Made by a program: the position numbers and the translations under genes
Notes under the pieces: model-generated
Told to the model about the DNA's origin: nothing
Seen by the model: only the letters and a program-made list of their open reading frames with translations
The model's database searches: none
From: Litomosoides sigmodontis
Lineage: Eukaryota; Nematoda; Chromadorea; Rhabditida; Onchocercidae
Direction of reading: 5' to 3'
Assembly: GCA_963070105.1 (NCBI GenBank)
Contig: OY718806.1
Coordinates: 10,566,190-10,630,189, forward strand
Length of the DNA stretch: 64,000 nucleotides
Shown: positions 12,411-27,686 of the stretch, piece by piece
Layout: each line of letters opens with the position of its first letter
Numbering within the stretch: position 1 is the stretch's first letter

Positions 12411-13712
12411 ATGAATCCTGATTTTTATGTCTTACACATTCTCAGTTTGTTCATCCACACGTGCCTTGGTGCTGAATATGCTTATACAATTGAGGTGGAC
12501 GCTGGAAAACATAATTGCTTCTTTCAGACAGTCAATAATACTCATCACAAATTTATGGAAATTGATTATCAGGCAAGCTTCTTTCCTTCTCTGCTTACAA
12601 TTTATGAAATTATTGTTTATTTTATAATTAGTGTGAATGGTAATAATTGCAGATAATTTTTATCTTGTTCAAGTTTATGTTTATGTGTGGTAGCGTTAAA
12701 TCTCGGTGGAATGAATTAACCTTATTAAATAAGAGGAACAATCATATGATATATTTGCACTACAATTTAGGTTGTTGATGGTGGTGATTTGGATATCAAT
12801 TTTATGGTGCTTTTCGGTACCAGGATTTTACTTCAAGAAACGAAAAAGGTGGAGGGAAGCCATAAGTAAGGTTTGCGTTTCTGTTATGCAAATAAACCGG
12901 TTACCATCATAAACTATTTACTGTCGTTTATGTATTATAATAACAGTTGAAGTGAAGGTGACTGAATTTGCTGAGATTTGGTTTCTAATGGTTACGTGTT
13001 GAAGGTTTTCGATGAAGGAATCTGGTGACTACCAACTATGTTTCGATAACTCATTTAGCTATCAAACGCGTAAAGTTTTATTTTTTGAACTTTTTCTGTT
13101 AGATGAAAATGGAAGCTTTGACGAAACAAACATGCTTGAGGAATTCGGTCCTGTGAGGCAGGAATACAGTGGACTCGGCTTCGAAATGCAGAAATTCCAG
13201 GTGTGTTCGTTTATGCTGGGCAAAAATTAGAGCGGTTCTTAGGAAGTTTGACTTTCTCACTGATTTCTGCGGAACTAGTTTTTCCTTGGTTCTTTTTATT
13301 TTCATGTAGTAATTTCGCATTTTTTTTTGTTGGAAACCGATGGAAATGTTGTGTTCTACTTTTAGAAAGTATCTAACAACATTAAAAATCTACTCAATAA
13401 AATCGAATATCATCAGTCGTTATTGAGAGCTTATGAAGCACGCAGTCGAGCAATAATGAATGCCAATCTTGAGCGCGTGACCTTGTGGTCATTCGTTAAT
13501 TCAGTTGTTCTGGTAGTCGTTGGTTCATTACAGGTATTTTTATTGCATCATTTTATGTGGGTTTTTGTGTGGCTTATGAACTGTCATTTCCAATGAAGGG
13601 AGATTATTGTTGTTTTACGTCGGTGTATTTTGTTTTCCAGGTCTATATGATAAGAAGTTTGTTTGAAGATAATTCGAAGTTGGGGCAGTTATTAAGGCGG
13701 AAGCATTTTTGA
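12411..13712 (+). CDS. p24/TMED family cargo receptor, TMED1/5-like (copy A)
   Basis: p24 proteins cycle between ER and Golgi, packing cargo into COPII/COPI vesicles. Exons: 12411-12572, 12771-12865, 13005-13200, 13366-13533, 13641-13712; 230 residues, the usual p24 length. The order is signal peptide (MNPDFYVLHILSLFIHTCLG), GOLD domain with its cysteine pair (KHNCFFQ and QLCFDNSFS), a coiled region (IKNLLNKIEYHQSLLRAYEA), one membrane helix (WSFVNSVVLVVVGSLQ) and a cytosolic tail beginning VYMIRSLFED. This tail and the GOLD motifs resemble TMED5. The tail ends LLRRKHF and lacks a C-terminal dilysine. Intron 1 starts with GC (CAG|gcaagc), yet the paralogue downstream has a GT at the same site, which supports the junction. 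Start is the ATG that opens the signal peptide. Confidence 0.9.
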
Positions 13713-14226
13713 TGCACTAGTGTTTCATGTGACCAATTTATGATGTGATGTAAATGACCTATGTTCTGCAAGGGGATGCTGCTAGTTTTTGGGTAGGGGG
13801 AGGATCCAGAAGAGGTCAGGTGATTGAATAAACAAGATTTTGTTGTAAAAAAGGAGGGACTAGTAACTTTTATAAGTTTGAAATGAATCAATTACATATT
13901 ATGCTGGTTTATTTTTCTTGTTATTTTTAGCTTATTCGAAGTTAGTAAGTTAGTTTCGATCTCTATTGCATCTGCTGTTCATTGGTTGTCACTTAGTAGT
14001 TTGATTCCCTTGCAATTAAGATCCAATTGTTTTAAATTAGTTAACATAAATAAAATGTGTACACAAACTTTTGAACATAGTACTTGTTGTAGCCAGCCAA
14101 TCTGCATCCTTTGTATCTCTATACGAAATGTAGGGGAGGCTTTATCCATAAAAGCTTTCTGCTACTTCATGGATTTCAATGTTGAAAAGTGTATGTATCA
14201 AAAAGGGTACCACAGAATTTAGATAT

Positions 14227-14298
14227 TAAAATTACGTTAAATGGCAGAAGCTAGGGAAAGCATAAAATTACGTTAAATTGCAGAAGCTAGGGAAAGCA
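14227..14298 (+). repeat. Two tandem 36-base repeats
   Basis: Two head-to-tail copies (14227-14262, 14263-14298) differing at one base, in the spacer between the two TMED genes. The rest of that spacer (13713-14967) shows no gene. Confidence 0.8.
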
Positions 14299-14967
14299 TG
14301 AGCATTTGTCCTTCGTTGTCGTGTAGCTGGCTTTTGAGATGCTTTTAGTATATGTTCATCGGAATGAACATCCTTTTCAAGACTAGATCTCAGTGAATCC
14401 GGAACCAGTTTGCTATATCTTAAGGGGTTTTTTCTGTTAATCAGAAGCTGGGTATTAACTGATGTCAGAATTGTGAGCTGTAGGAAATCTAATGTGGGTT
14501 TGGTGAAGGTATTGTGTATGGTTTGTTGAGCTGAGTGTACTGAGATTAGTGGCAGGGAGCGGAAAAATTAAGCGCTATCTACAAAAAGCCGGGAGATAAT
14601 CCAATCTTCAAGGAAAATGGAAGTGCTTTCGGTGAAGGTAAAAGCCAGAAACACAGGTCATAATATCAAATAAACTTATCGCCAAATTATTGTTTTATTT
14701 TATATCGTGTGTCACGAATTGTAATCTTAATTTATGGTAGTAGACTTTGATCAATGTAAATAATGTCTGCGAGCAATTTGTGTTCTTGGCAGGTATCTGT
14801 ATTCAGAGTATGGTTGTTTCTAGTCTGCTGTGTTTCAACAGCAGAGGACGCACTTTGTATTGCAACTTTTATTATAGCTTGTTGCAATTTTGAAAGGAAA
14901 CAGATGGAAAATTTTATCAAAATTGAAAGTAATTTTCTTCTTATTGAGAGATAGATATGCTTTGGTA

Positions 14968-16222
14968 ATGGTGCTGCATCATCTTGTGTTTCTTTTATTA
15001 TCAACGTACCTGGCAGTAGCAGATGAGTATGATTATGCAGTAATCGTGCCGGCAGGGAAGACAGAGTGTTACGGTTTTACTATTGCCAATGAAAAATACC
15101 AATCATTTGAAGTTGATTTTCAGGTGATGTCCTCACTAATTTTTTTATGACAGTTCGTACTTCTTGATTCATGAACACATATGTTGTATAATAATCAATA
15201 TCTTAATTACAGGTCATTGCGGGCGGTGGACTTGACATTACATTCTCTATCACATCACCGAAAGGACTGCGTCTGATTAATGATTTGAAACGTACTGATG
15301 GGGTTCACAAGTCTGTATAAAATCCTTAGTTTTTCCGCAACCTTTTGTCATGCTGAGAGTTTCTGTTTCTTTTTCAGTATTGAGCTAACGCTTAAGCAAA
15401 GTTTATTTTGTAAATCGGCTGCTATAGCTTGTTTTCAGGCATCTTTACTCATGTTACATTGTTCACGGGACTCATTAGAATTTTTGTTCTTTGTCGAAGG
15501 GAGAAGAAATTGCACCGGCACAAAAGATTACTGAGCTTCCATCGGTGAATAGATAATGTACAGAGCGTGTTTGTTATGTGCAAAATTTTGAAGATTGTTA
15601 ATATTTTAGGATTGATTTGAGTGTAGCTAGTGCCGGTTATGGAGACTACTTATTTTGCTTCGATAATACATTCAGCATTCAGTCCGATAAGCGGGTTTTT
15701 TTCGAATTATTTCTTTTGGATGCACAGGGTCACTTTCTTGGAGGTTTTGATCGACACGTCGATGTTGCGGTAGACGTTTTACGTACACTGGATACACATA
15801 TTAACCATTTTCAGGTACTCATATTTTCCCTAAAAAAATCAGTTAAACCCAAAAGTGAGTTTAACCGATTTTTTTTCTTTTATGCTTTCTCGTAATTGTT
15901 TTAGTAGTTTCCATTTTCAGAATGTGACAACGAATGTTAAGAATAATTTGAATACTGTTGAAAGGTTGCAAAGGCAATATGCAAGTATAGAACTGGCTGA
16001 TCGAAGTGCCATTGAACGTAGTTATGAAATGATAAATTTCTGGAGCGTATTTCACCTAGTCGTCATTCTTTTAGCCTTCTTTGTGCAGGTAAATCGGATT
16101 TACGATTGGTTTTGGCGGTAGAAAATTTGACATATGTCAACCAAAAGTCAATACATTTTTAGGTCTATATGGTACGTAGTCTTTTTGAAGAGAATTCAAG
16201 GATTGGTCTGGTCCTGCGATAG
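14968..16222 (+). CDS. p24/TMED family cargo receptor, TMED1/5-like (copy B)
   Basis: Tandem paralogue of copy A with the same role expected. Exons: 14968-15123, 15213-15310, 15610-15814, 15921-16088, 16163-16222; 228 residues. All four introns sit at the same positions and phases as in copy A. Features: signal peptide (MVLHHLVFLLLSTYLAVA), GOLD cysteines in KTECYGF and LFCFDNTFS, the TMED-like segment GGGLDITFSI, a coiled region after NVTTNVKNNLNTVERL, membrane helix (FWSVFHLVVILLAFFVQ) and tail VYMVRSLFEENSRIG ending VLR. An upstream in-frame start exists but would put charged residues before the signal peptide, so ATG 14968 is chosen. No C-terminal KKXX motif. All introns are GT-AG. Confidence 0.92.
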
Positions 16223-16535
16223 TGTCTCTTGGTTAACTAACTCCTTAGTTAAAACAGATGTTGTCTCGGATGCTGCTGGTGCTTAACTGTTTGATCTGTT
16301 AAATCTAGACTGTGTTATGTATGTGAAATATACAGTTGACCATTCGCAATATGCACCTGTACTGCGAGTTTTGTTTTTCTCAGTTACAATTGCGCTGAAC
16401 CTGTCGTTCGTTTCTGAGAGTCTTGACATATCATTCTGTCGTTGAGGCATCGATTCCATTGCTCTTGCGTTCATACTCCCAAGATTTCCTTAATTTAAGC
16501 AAGTTTTCAAATTTTAATTTTGAAGATACCTAACC

Positions 16536-16593
16536 TGTAGTCCTTATAATTCACTCCTGTAGTCCTTATAATCTAACGTGTAGTCCTTATAAT
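16536..16593 (+). repeat. Three-copy minisatellite TGTAGTCCTTATAAT
   Basis: The 15-base unit appears at 16536, 16558 and 16579, a period of about 21-22. It lies in the spacer (16223-17353) before the kinase gene, where nothing else is recognised. Confidence 0.8.
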
Positions 16594-17353
16594 TCAGGTT
16601 TAATATATTTAAGTTCATTGAAACACTTCCAACTGGTTCCATACTTGTATTTTACATATTAAAATTTGATTTTGTCTTCATTAGATAAATAAAATTCGGA
16701 TTTATGATGCCTAAGATGTCCGGAAATTATAAAGCTGCATCTTCCGAAACAATTCTAGTAATTGTTTCATGTTCAAGTTTGTAAACCCAGCACTATACAA
16801 GCATGTGTTTAGAGATTTAATGCAACAACACTGCCAGAGCTTTTTTTAAATTCTTTTCCACAGTGTTATTTGTAATTCACCATTGCTATGAACATAGAGA
16901 AAGTACCGCGTGAGAAGTTGATTTTTGAGGGGAGGTAGTTATTAGTGTTTCCATGGTTACTGGGTGAAGTGGAGAGATGTTCAATGAAAACTAGCTTTTG
17001 GAGTATATGATGGTGTTATTCTTTTCATATTGGGAATCGTTTTATGGGAGGATTTTTTGGAGATCTCTTTATCGGATTTTTTTAGTCCTTAGTGATTCCC
17101 CTCGTTGAGAAAAGTTATCTGCATACTAGCGATTTGGAGAGAGAAACGAGGAACTTACTACTTCAGAGAGACGTCGAGGCAGGAGTTAGTAATTTAGGAA
17201 GTTCTTTATATTTACAAATCACTTATAAAAGAGCGCTATCCAAAAGCAACTTACTGCTACGGTGGATTTCACGTGAGCGTCATCCAAATATCATCCGTAA
17301 GTGTTGTGCATGCTAACACAGCAGTTACATCATGCTTTGCAGAAGCGGGAAGG

Positions 17354-19487
<2,134 letters not shown>

Positions 19488-19979
19488 TGACTGCTTTGTG
19501 GAATATAAATTCTGAATAATGAAAAGCGTAAGCATTAAATTGTTCTTTGGCTCGTTACTTCGAAATAGTGTCCGTTTGTTTTGGATGTCATTTCCGATGT
19601 AACACAAAGATCGCTGCATAACCATATTTAATAGATTTTATTAAAAATCATTATATATATGTATATATAGAAGTGAGATCAACGAATAACATGATACTGT
19701 CAACATATAAGCAATGGAATATCTGAAGTAATGCGATTTAGTTTAATTCAACTCAACATCACAATGTCGTACAGGAAAAGGGAAAGAAGAAAAAGAGGTT
19801 TATTTTCAAGTAATGTATTTTCATTGTGATCCTTATGATTGCTGAAACTTCGACAGAAAATGGTAACCGTATTTAAATACATTCCGCAAGCATTGCATTT
19901 CGTTTGTTCGAAAATTTCTGAGAAATTTCATACAATTAGTGAGTGAAACGTTGGGAGTAGAGAAAAATAGTGGTGTGTT

Positions 19980-22627
19980 TTAATTGTTTCCTTCAGGCAA
20001 AAATTTACTTTCCGCAGACTCCTGCCATTGAACTGAGCGCTGACTGAGGGATGTACTTGACTTTCGCACCGGAGACGCAGGTGCGGAATTTTTGAGTTCT
20101 GATGTTGATGCTTTTTTCGATTTTCTATTCTCGGACCACCTCATCTAAATTCTCTGCATATATTTCCTAAATTTCCAATGACGCAAAATTTTGCTCCTTT
20201 CATTCCAAGGGCGCATTTGAAATAGTTATTTATTTTGCAAAAAATGGGCGTAAAGGAAAGCAGAAAACGCCATTTAGTGAAGTGAAACACTTACAACGTG
20301 GGAAAGTAATATGTGCATAAGACGCCGACGAAAATGCATTGAGCTCGAACAAAATAATACAAAATTAAGAACTTTTCCGGTGATAAGCAATGAATTAGCA
20401 ATGCTAACTGCTGCTAAAAAAGGTCGTGGGTTCTCTTTAGATATGCCAAATGTTTCCCAAACGAAAGGTATCAGTGATGGTGCCTAAAATCCACACAGTA
20501 TTGAATGATTGATTTTATTAAAAATGCTCCATGTCTTTGATTTCTTTTCTCTCAGTCGGGTAAAACTGGCTCAGAATAACTTAACCTTCTAGAGTGGTTC
20601 AACATACCAATTGTCAAAGCAGTAAACCAAATAGTTGACATGCAACAAATCGTTTATTAAATCTAAATTAAATATATGGTAGGAGATAAAAGTATGGAAG
20701 CTTACATGGGTTACAGTAAAACAGGTTACAATTGCTAATACGGTAACGGTTACTTTTCTTTCCTGTCGTTGCATAATTCCAGTATGGTTACAATTTCGTA
20801 GCATACTGCAATGGTGGATATTTATGTTTGGACTTTGAACTTGAAAAAAAATTAAACCCGGTAGAATTATTTTGAAAAACAGTTTTTGTTCCTTCACGTC
20901 CTATGTCCAACATGATGCGTTTGAACGTGATTTATCCTTTCCGTCTCTCTCTATGTCTCTCCCTCATCTTTCTTACTGCAATCCTTTTTTATGCAGAAAT
21001 ATAGCAATAAACTAGACCTATAATCGCTATTATTACTGGCAGTGCGATTTCGTTGTGTTACGACACGATTACGCATCAAACAAATCAGTGAGACGTTGAG
21101 GAATGCCACGGCAACAATGGGTACTAAGATAACTGTTATCAGTTGTAAATACTTCCCATAATGAATATACTTTGTCAGAACATTACCATACAGCTTATTT
21201 CCAGTCCAATTATAATCTATCTGCAATTTAAATCGCATTTCATGGCTTTAGTAAATTTTAATTTTGAGATTTGATAGACATACGACTGGAAGCTTTTAAA
21301 CGAGGAAATCTGGTTTCGTCGATATCATCATGAAATGTACCAGGAAACTGATAAGTGGCTGTATCGCTTATTTATCCGTTATCAGCTATCAGCAGTAGAC
21401 ATGCACATTGATATAATGAATAAGTCATCAAAATATTTGTATCTTAAATTCAGTATACTTTGTGGAAACAGAAGTGAATATAATAACTAAAAAACAAACC
21501 GGCCTAACGTTACCCTTTAATTGAGTGCCATTGCATACCGTATATATGCTGTATTTGTAAGCAATATGATGATAAAATGTGATGACGAATGCGCCAATGA
21601 ATATCGGTACAATAATCAGTACGACACCTTTTTCTTTCCATTTAAAATGCGCATGAACCGGTGATCGAATACCAATGAATCGTTCCACAGATACCGTAAG
21701 TACGAGCCTGAAAATTAGATGCTGATAATATTATTAACAATGCTCAAACATTACATGAATGTTTTGGCGCATTGTGAACAATAATAATATCATCAGCATT
21801 TAATTCTGTACTTAGCACCTCATTTCGGATCACCGACGTTAGTTTGCAAACCTCACGAAGGATACATGCCTATGGAATAACGTGAGAGTAAAGAAGAAAA
21901 GTGTAGAGTAAAAATGAAAGCAAGTGATAGGAGTAAACTTTATTGGCAGCTAGCTGTTTTCAATCGAATCTTTAATGTTTATACAGTTAGAGAGAAGGAA
22001 AAAGCAAGCTTTCTTCGGCAAACAGCCACTTCTAAACTATCGTTGATCAGCTAAGGAGGTTCGCATGGACGGAGTTGTAAGCTCGATCTAGCCACTATCT
22101 CATAGCCATAGAATAAAAGGTGAGCAATGCGAGAAAAGGACGAGCCAAGTTGCTGCTGTGGAGAAGAAATTTGCCAACGCATTTAACTGTCGCTTGCTAA
22201 CATAGTAAAAGTAGCGAAATGTATTGCTGCGATATGCCACTTCGAAAGAGGCCAACGAATGCGGCAGCATGCAAAATAATAGGGCCAAGTCCGCAAATGC
22301 CATTGCTGACAGCAATGAATTTGTCTAAAAACATTGCCACTAGAAAACGAAGCACATGAAATAAGCATCATCTATCTATCAATTTATGCCAAATATCGGA
22401 AAAAGTGTAAAGCGGAAAAGCCTTTGTGCAACCATGCAATAACAAGAGGAGAAGAAGGAATAAACCTTTGAACGCATCCCTTTGCTGAGTAATACGATGA
22501 GATTGATAGAATTGCCGGCCACGCCAAGTATGAATTGCACGGGAAACATATAATGTTGCAAGAAATCATCCAAGCTACTATTGGTCAGTAAGAGCTGCTT
22601 ATCTCTGAGACAGGAAGTCTCCAGCAT
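19980..22627 (-). CDS. Rhodopsin-family peptide GPCR (FMRFamide-receptor-like)
   Basis: Seven-helix G-protein-coupled receptor, probably for a neuropeptide; the ligand cannot be told. Exons (minus): 22627-22466, 22324-22146, 21707 to about 21509, about 21220 to 21013, about 20839-20706, 20483-20295, 20144-19980; about 411 residues. Motifs: N-terminal glycosylation site NSS; TM1 GNSINLIVLL; TM2 LSAMAFADLALLF; TM3 end VERFIGIRSP in place of DRY; TM5 LITVILVPIVAVAFL; TM6 VTVLAIVTCFTVTHAPS; TM7 GKVLNFVLFCSS followed by MHFRRRL; then a Ser-rich tail with SPVRKSSTS ending EGNN. The tail and TM7 exons were found from phase and family pattern. Edges around 21509-21013 have two possible choices each. 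The junction 22146/21707 has no GT donor. Family assignment is secure; the subfamily is a guess. Confidence 0.82.
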
Positions 22628-22629
22628 TA

Positions 22630-25599
22630 GAATGCTAATGCTGAAGGACAGTAATCTTCGGCTAATTTGATCCTTCGAATTTGCTAGAATTCAATTAAGA
22701 TTTCATCAGATAAGATTTAAGACAAGGGAAAAGCAACGAAACCCAATCCACACTGCTCTAAAAGATATTAGAAGCGAAATGCCTCGTCACCATTGAACGC
22801 TGTTCAATTTTAACTCATTCTTATGCCACTTCCCCGCACTCTACGAAGAGAAATTAATCTTTACTAAAGGAAAAACCGGACATTTATAAAAATAAAATGA
22901 GGAGTAGAAGAACTGATGGAAGCTGCAAAAACAAGTTTTTTAGGGGCTAAAGAATGAAAGTACAAATATTTGACTGTTAGTTAATGCAGCTGTTGTAACT
23001 CACTCTCTTGCAAGAGATTTCAACCTTATACAGAAAACCGGAGCTTTTAGACTGCTGGCTTCTATGAATGAAACTAAAACATGAGGTTTACTGATAAGTG
23101 CTCGTCATCTCTCTGAGTGCTTAGCTCACTGTTAGGAATTGAGCCGTTTTGTTACTTCAATAATGGAGCCCTCTTTAAACGAAATTACCACCGTTGAAAG
23201 TGCCAAGAGAAACAGCGTTCCCGACCATCCACCACATCGTACAAGTTGCGGGAGACAATTACAGCTGTAACTGTTTTCTGCATCACTCAGCACTTTCGTC
23301 ATTGTCTAGCTGAACTGGATAACTAGGTAACAGTGATATTTCAAAAGACATTCCTTCCTCAGTTTGCAAGTTCTGTGCCTAATTTTTGGACACACCCGTC
23401 CGTATGTATCGAAGTGATTTTTTTCTTGACATTCGATAGCATCCTTATCCAAGTTTGCTCAAAGTTTTCAATAAGCACACCATTTTATACATCTATTAGC
23501 ACTACCGTAAATCCGTGATTATGCAAATCAAAGCGTGTATCGCTCTAATCACTTAACCCGTTCGTTTAACTTCCTTTTTCCACTCGATAACAAGCAAAAG
23601 CGACGAAACGATGAGTGATGATTGGTTTTGCTTCTCAAAGAACCAAATCGCACCCTCTCACTGCTTTATAGAAGCGTAGGATGTCGTTCCTCACGTGCTA
23701 GCCTGAGCAGAATTATTCGAATTCACAACGGCCTGAAAATCTGTCCAACATGAGCTGAGACGATAACTTAAGAAATGGACTCTCATCCAAAACACTCTGC
23801 TCTTACTAGAAAAAGGTGAGCATTCCTGCAAATACAAGTCAATTGAAATGGTTGAAGAAAATTATTATGCTACGTTTGTTTGCTCGTAATAATTTTCCAT
23901 ACGGTAATACCATCACTTCCGTAAATGAGTCGGGCCTGTCGAATATTAAGTTACCCAGATCACTAGGTCAATTCGCAGCGCGGATCTTGAAGATCTATCA
24001 ATTATAATTCGTGGGCTCTTTGCCAACAAAGGAAAATTTGTTAGATGAATTCAAATGAAAGTAGGAAAATCTTCATTTTTAAAAGTTCATTCTTGTCAGC
24101 TGCATCATGGCAGTGAATACATATTCTTTTCTAGTTCAGATTTATTGTTTTCATTAACTTTGTATCAACAAGCCTTGGCATCCAAACTTAATTTTATTTA
24201 ACTAAAAACAAAATTTTAAGTGAGAGTTGGTGATTGTAAGACGTTTTACATTTTCTGTTACCGAAACCTGTAATAAACCAGTGTTTATTATGTGGCAAAA
24301 TTACCATGATGCTGACATTAGAGTCCAAAAATTGCAAAAACTGAATCCTAGGAGAAGAGGTAATGAAGCTTACAAAGTACACGTCCTATGGTGATGCAGT
24401 CTGATCCATTTAAATTGGTAATATCCTCAAACTTCGAAATAAAAATAAGAAATAAGTTCTTATAAAGCAAATGCGAATATATGTTGCTGAATTTCATCAT
24501 AAAAAAGTTTTTCTAGACAGCTCTTCAAATATTCTTACAAAATTAAAGTTTTTTAAGAGCAAAGAAAACGTTTTTGTACAAAATAAAATTGAGAATGAAT
24601 TAATTCAATGTAATAAAATAGGAATACATGTGGCAAAGGATAATAAATATATTTTTTTTTGCAATTATTTTTGATATATTTTTACACTTTCACCCACACC
24701 TGCTAAAGATGAATATTGCTCAAATAAAATCAGGTGATATTAGCCTGGACGACATGCCAACTTAATATGCAGCCACAACAAAAGAAACGAAAAGCAATGG
24801 AGTAAGTAAAGTGGAAGTTAAAGTGAAGCAAATGCGCACTGATTTCCTTATCGGTAATTCGGAACGGAAGGGTAGTGGGGCTGGTGATGAATTCCAGAAG
24901 ACTTAAATCATCAGGACATGTCTTGCGACAAATCCTGGTCTTAACAATTAAGAAGAAAGATTCAACCAAGCTGAATGCGAAAACTGCTTATAGCGGAACA
25001 TCTCATCGTAGGAAGAGGAACTATGAAGTTGATTGATGTAATCCTTTTCTTTACTCGCGTAATCGAAAAATCCTTTCCACACCAGCAAAGTACTGCACTT
25101 ATTGCAACAGAAACTGAACGAAATCAAAATTTTTTATGCCCTAACAGTTCGATCATGTAAGCTTGAGGTAATTTTGAAAAATTTTAGGTAGAAATAAAAT
25201 TTGATTTGGCGTTAAGTAAGAAAAAAGAGGAATTATTTGGAGTGCTTAAATGAAAAATGAGAGTGATAAGAAGACCTTCAGCCTTCATTTTACGATACGA
25301 AAATGTATTAAATTATTACAGCCATTTTGCTAAGGAAAAAAAACTTAGAAATAAGACTTTTCGGCAAACGAATATCTGCGAAATTTCATTTTTTTTACAG
25401 TCTTAAATTAAAATTTTGAGTTTTACTGCAGTGTTAATAAGTTGTCAAATTTATGAGCATAGTTTCCGACAAATTACTGCGTTATTTGTGAGAGTATGGA
25501 TGATTTAAAATTCAAATTTGAATTGGCTAGAGCCTTATGAATATCAAGTTCAGCCCGATAAACAAATTTGCTTTAAACCAGTTACTTTGCATAAAAGTG

Positions 25600-25675
<76 letters not shown>

Positions 25676-27590
25676 CAAGTCAAATTTTTTCCGATTTGCT
25701 GTGTAATGAAAGAGAAGATAAATAAGAAAAGCGTAAATAAAAATGTCATGAATACCTTACATAATTAGTGATGAAGTCAAACTAGGCACAGTAGATGTAA
25801 ATTAAATTTTCAGTTGCTAGAGAATAATCATGAAATTTCTAATCTAATAATCATGGTTAAAATACACGAAGTGGATGATGAAAATGCTCTTCAGATGGTT
25901 TGTGTCCTGTTAACTCCAGTTATCCCAGACCGATGATTGTCTAGTCCATAGGTAAACAAAACTTTTGCACTACCCACCGCTTCTTTCTTTCTGCTATCCA
26001 TCCGCGCTTCATTGCCTATACATTTCTTTGAGAGATATCAAATAAACTATCTTTCTTATGCCATTAAACTAGGCTCGGAGGCCAAGTTAATACACCCTAT
26101 GTTACTTATCCTGCATTAAAGCTTCAAAATTTGAAAAACGTTGGTATCAAGTAATTTTTAAGTACTAATTGTTACCATCTTTTTTCAAAGAAACAATTTT
26201 CACCGCGAAGACTAGTTACTTAGTTACTTGGGTTTTGCTGTTCATCGCCAGCCAAGATTAGAAGGACATGATTGATGAAAGTGTTTACATAGAAATCAAT
26301 TCTAATAAAAATAGGTTCTTCCAACCGGAATTCATATTTTTGAGAAACAAGATTAAATTTTTGAGTGTGCTATAATCAGGCCAGCGCAGATGTGAAGCAT
26401 TCTAAAGTTACCATAGCTATTGATTTTCTGCATTATATCCAACAAAATAGTTCATCGCAAGCCAGAATTAGACGAATTCATTTGTTGGACCAAAACTTTA
26501 GCAATATTATCTTGCGACAGTTATCCGAGTGAGCTTCAGCCTCAACGACACCGCTGCCTGACGTCCCTCTAACCATACGTTGAATCAGCGCTTATTTAGT
26601 GTACTTATCGACCGCACGTCGATTCATTTCAGTTGCCTCTCCTTGCTTGCACTTTCACTGCAATGCGGCTGAGATGAGGAAGTTGTGTCGGGAATTTTCA
26701 TTCCCTCTGATGTTCGTTGTTCAACGACATACTATTTATGTAACAATGGAATTGTAATCGGCCTCGCTGAGTGAGGAAGGCATTAAAAAATGCGATGAAC
26801 TGAAAGCCGTATTTGGATAAAAGCTATATTAAATCATTATGTGCAAAAGGCTGCCACATTATTCCTAAAACTGAATGTGAAAGTTGATGGTCACTTTAAC
26901 AATGGCTGTGTTTCCTGGTGATGCCTTCAGACTTCTTCAGCAAGACGTTGGCTATTCAACCAGTGAAGACTTCTATTAGCTAACAGTTCTTTCAAATTAT
27001 CTACCATTTGGTAAAACAATTTGTTGGTTGTGTCATACACGAATATTCTAGAAGCAAAACTGTATTCTTTTTCCTTCGGTAATGAGCAATGGAAAATTTC
27101 TTTGTCCGATAACCTGGCAGACATTTTAGTTGTATTTTATTCATCCAGTGAATTATTAAATGCTAATCAGGCTAAAGCATCTGCTCTAGAACTCTTTGCT
27201 ATTCACACCGGTAATTCGAAAGCAGCATAGCGCTGCTGTCTTTTAATGCGGTCTTGGAGCTGTTTTGGTACATCGATGGATTTGTCATATTTTTGGCGCG
27301 TAGCTAAGGATGGATCGACCGAAGGTCATTTTTGATTCTTCGACATGTTGCCTAATTCTTTCTGGGTGCGATGCTGTACTTTTGCAAGTTTATACGGTAA
27401 ACTTTTCTTGTTAAGTAGCGCTTGGTAGAGAAATCCGTAAGCCGTGAAGCTCGGATGGCATGTTGTACACTAATACCATTTCCTGATATTAAGCATCGCT
27501 ATGAGATGTAGAAGTGGGAATGTCAAAATAACGATTCTACTGCACGATTTGTTACGGTATGTTATGAATTTGGTTCGCAATTTTGCTTTT
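22630..27590. other. Gene-poor AT-rich stretch
   Basis: Scattered short open frames on both strands, none with a recognisable domain or a run of phase-compatible exons. Contains the (TA)n tract at 25.6 kb. A minus-strand frame at 27124-26927 ending LNSQRLAEEV has coding-like composition and could be a terminal exon, but no partner exon was found. Confidence 0.45.
25602..25672. repeat. (TA)n microsatellite
   Basis: About 70 bases of uninterrupted TA dinucleotides. Confidence 0.95.
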
Positions 27591-27686
27591 TTCAGAGACT
27601 CTGCAGTGCAGAGTCGAGAAGCCGTTGTTGTTTTTTGCTCGCCGGTAATGTTGACAGTTGGGAGCGCATCCGGCATTCTCGAATCA

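Noticed and set aside
17092..17316. 74-codon plus-strand frame just before the kinase
   Set aside because: No homology and not in phase with the kinase exon; treated as spacer or 5' UTR.
26927..27124. Minus-strand frame ending LNSQRLAEEV
   Set aside because: Coding-like, but no partner exon, family or firm acceptor could be found.
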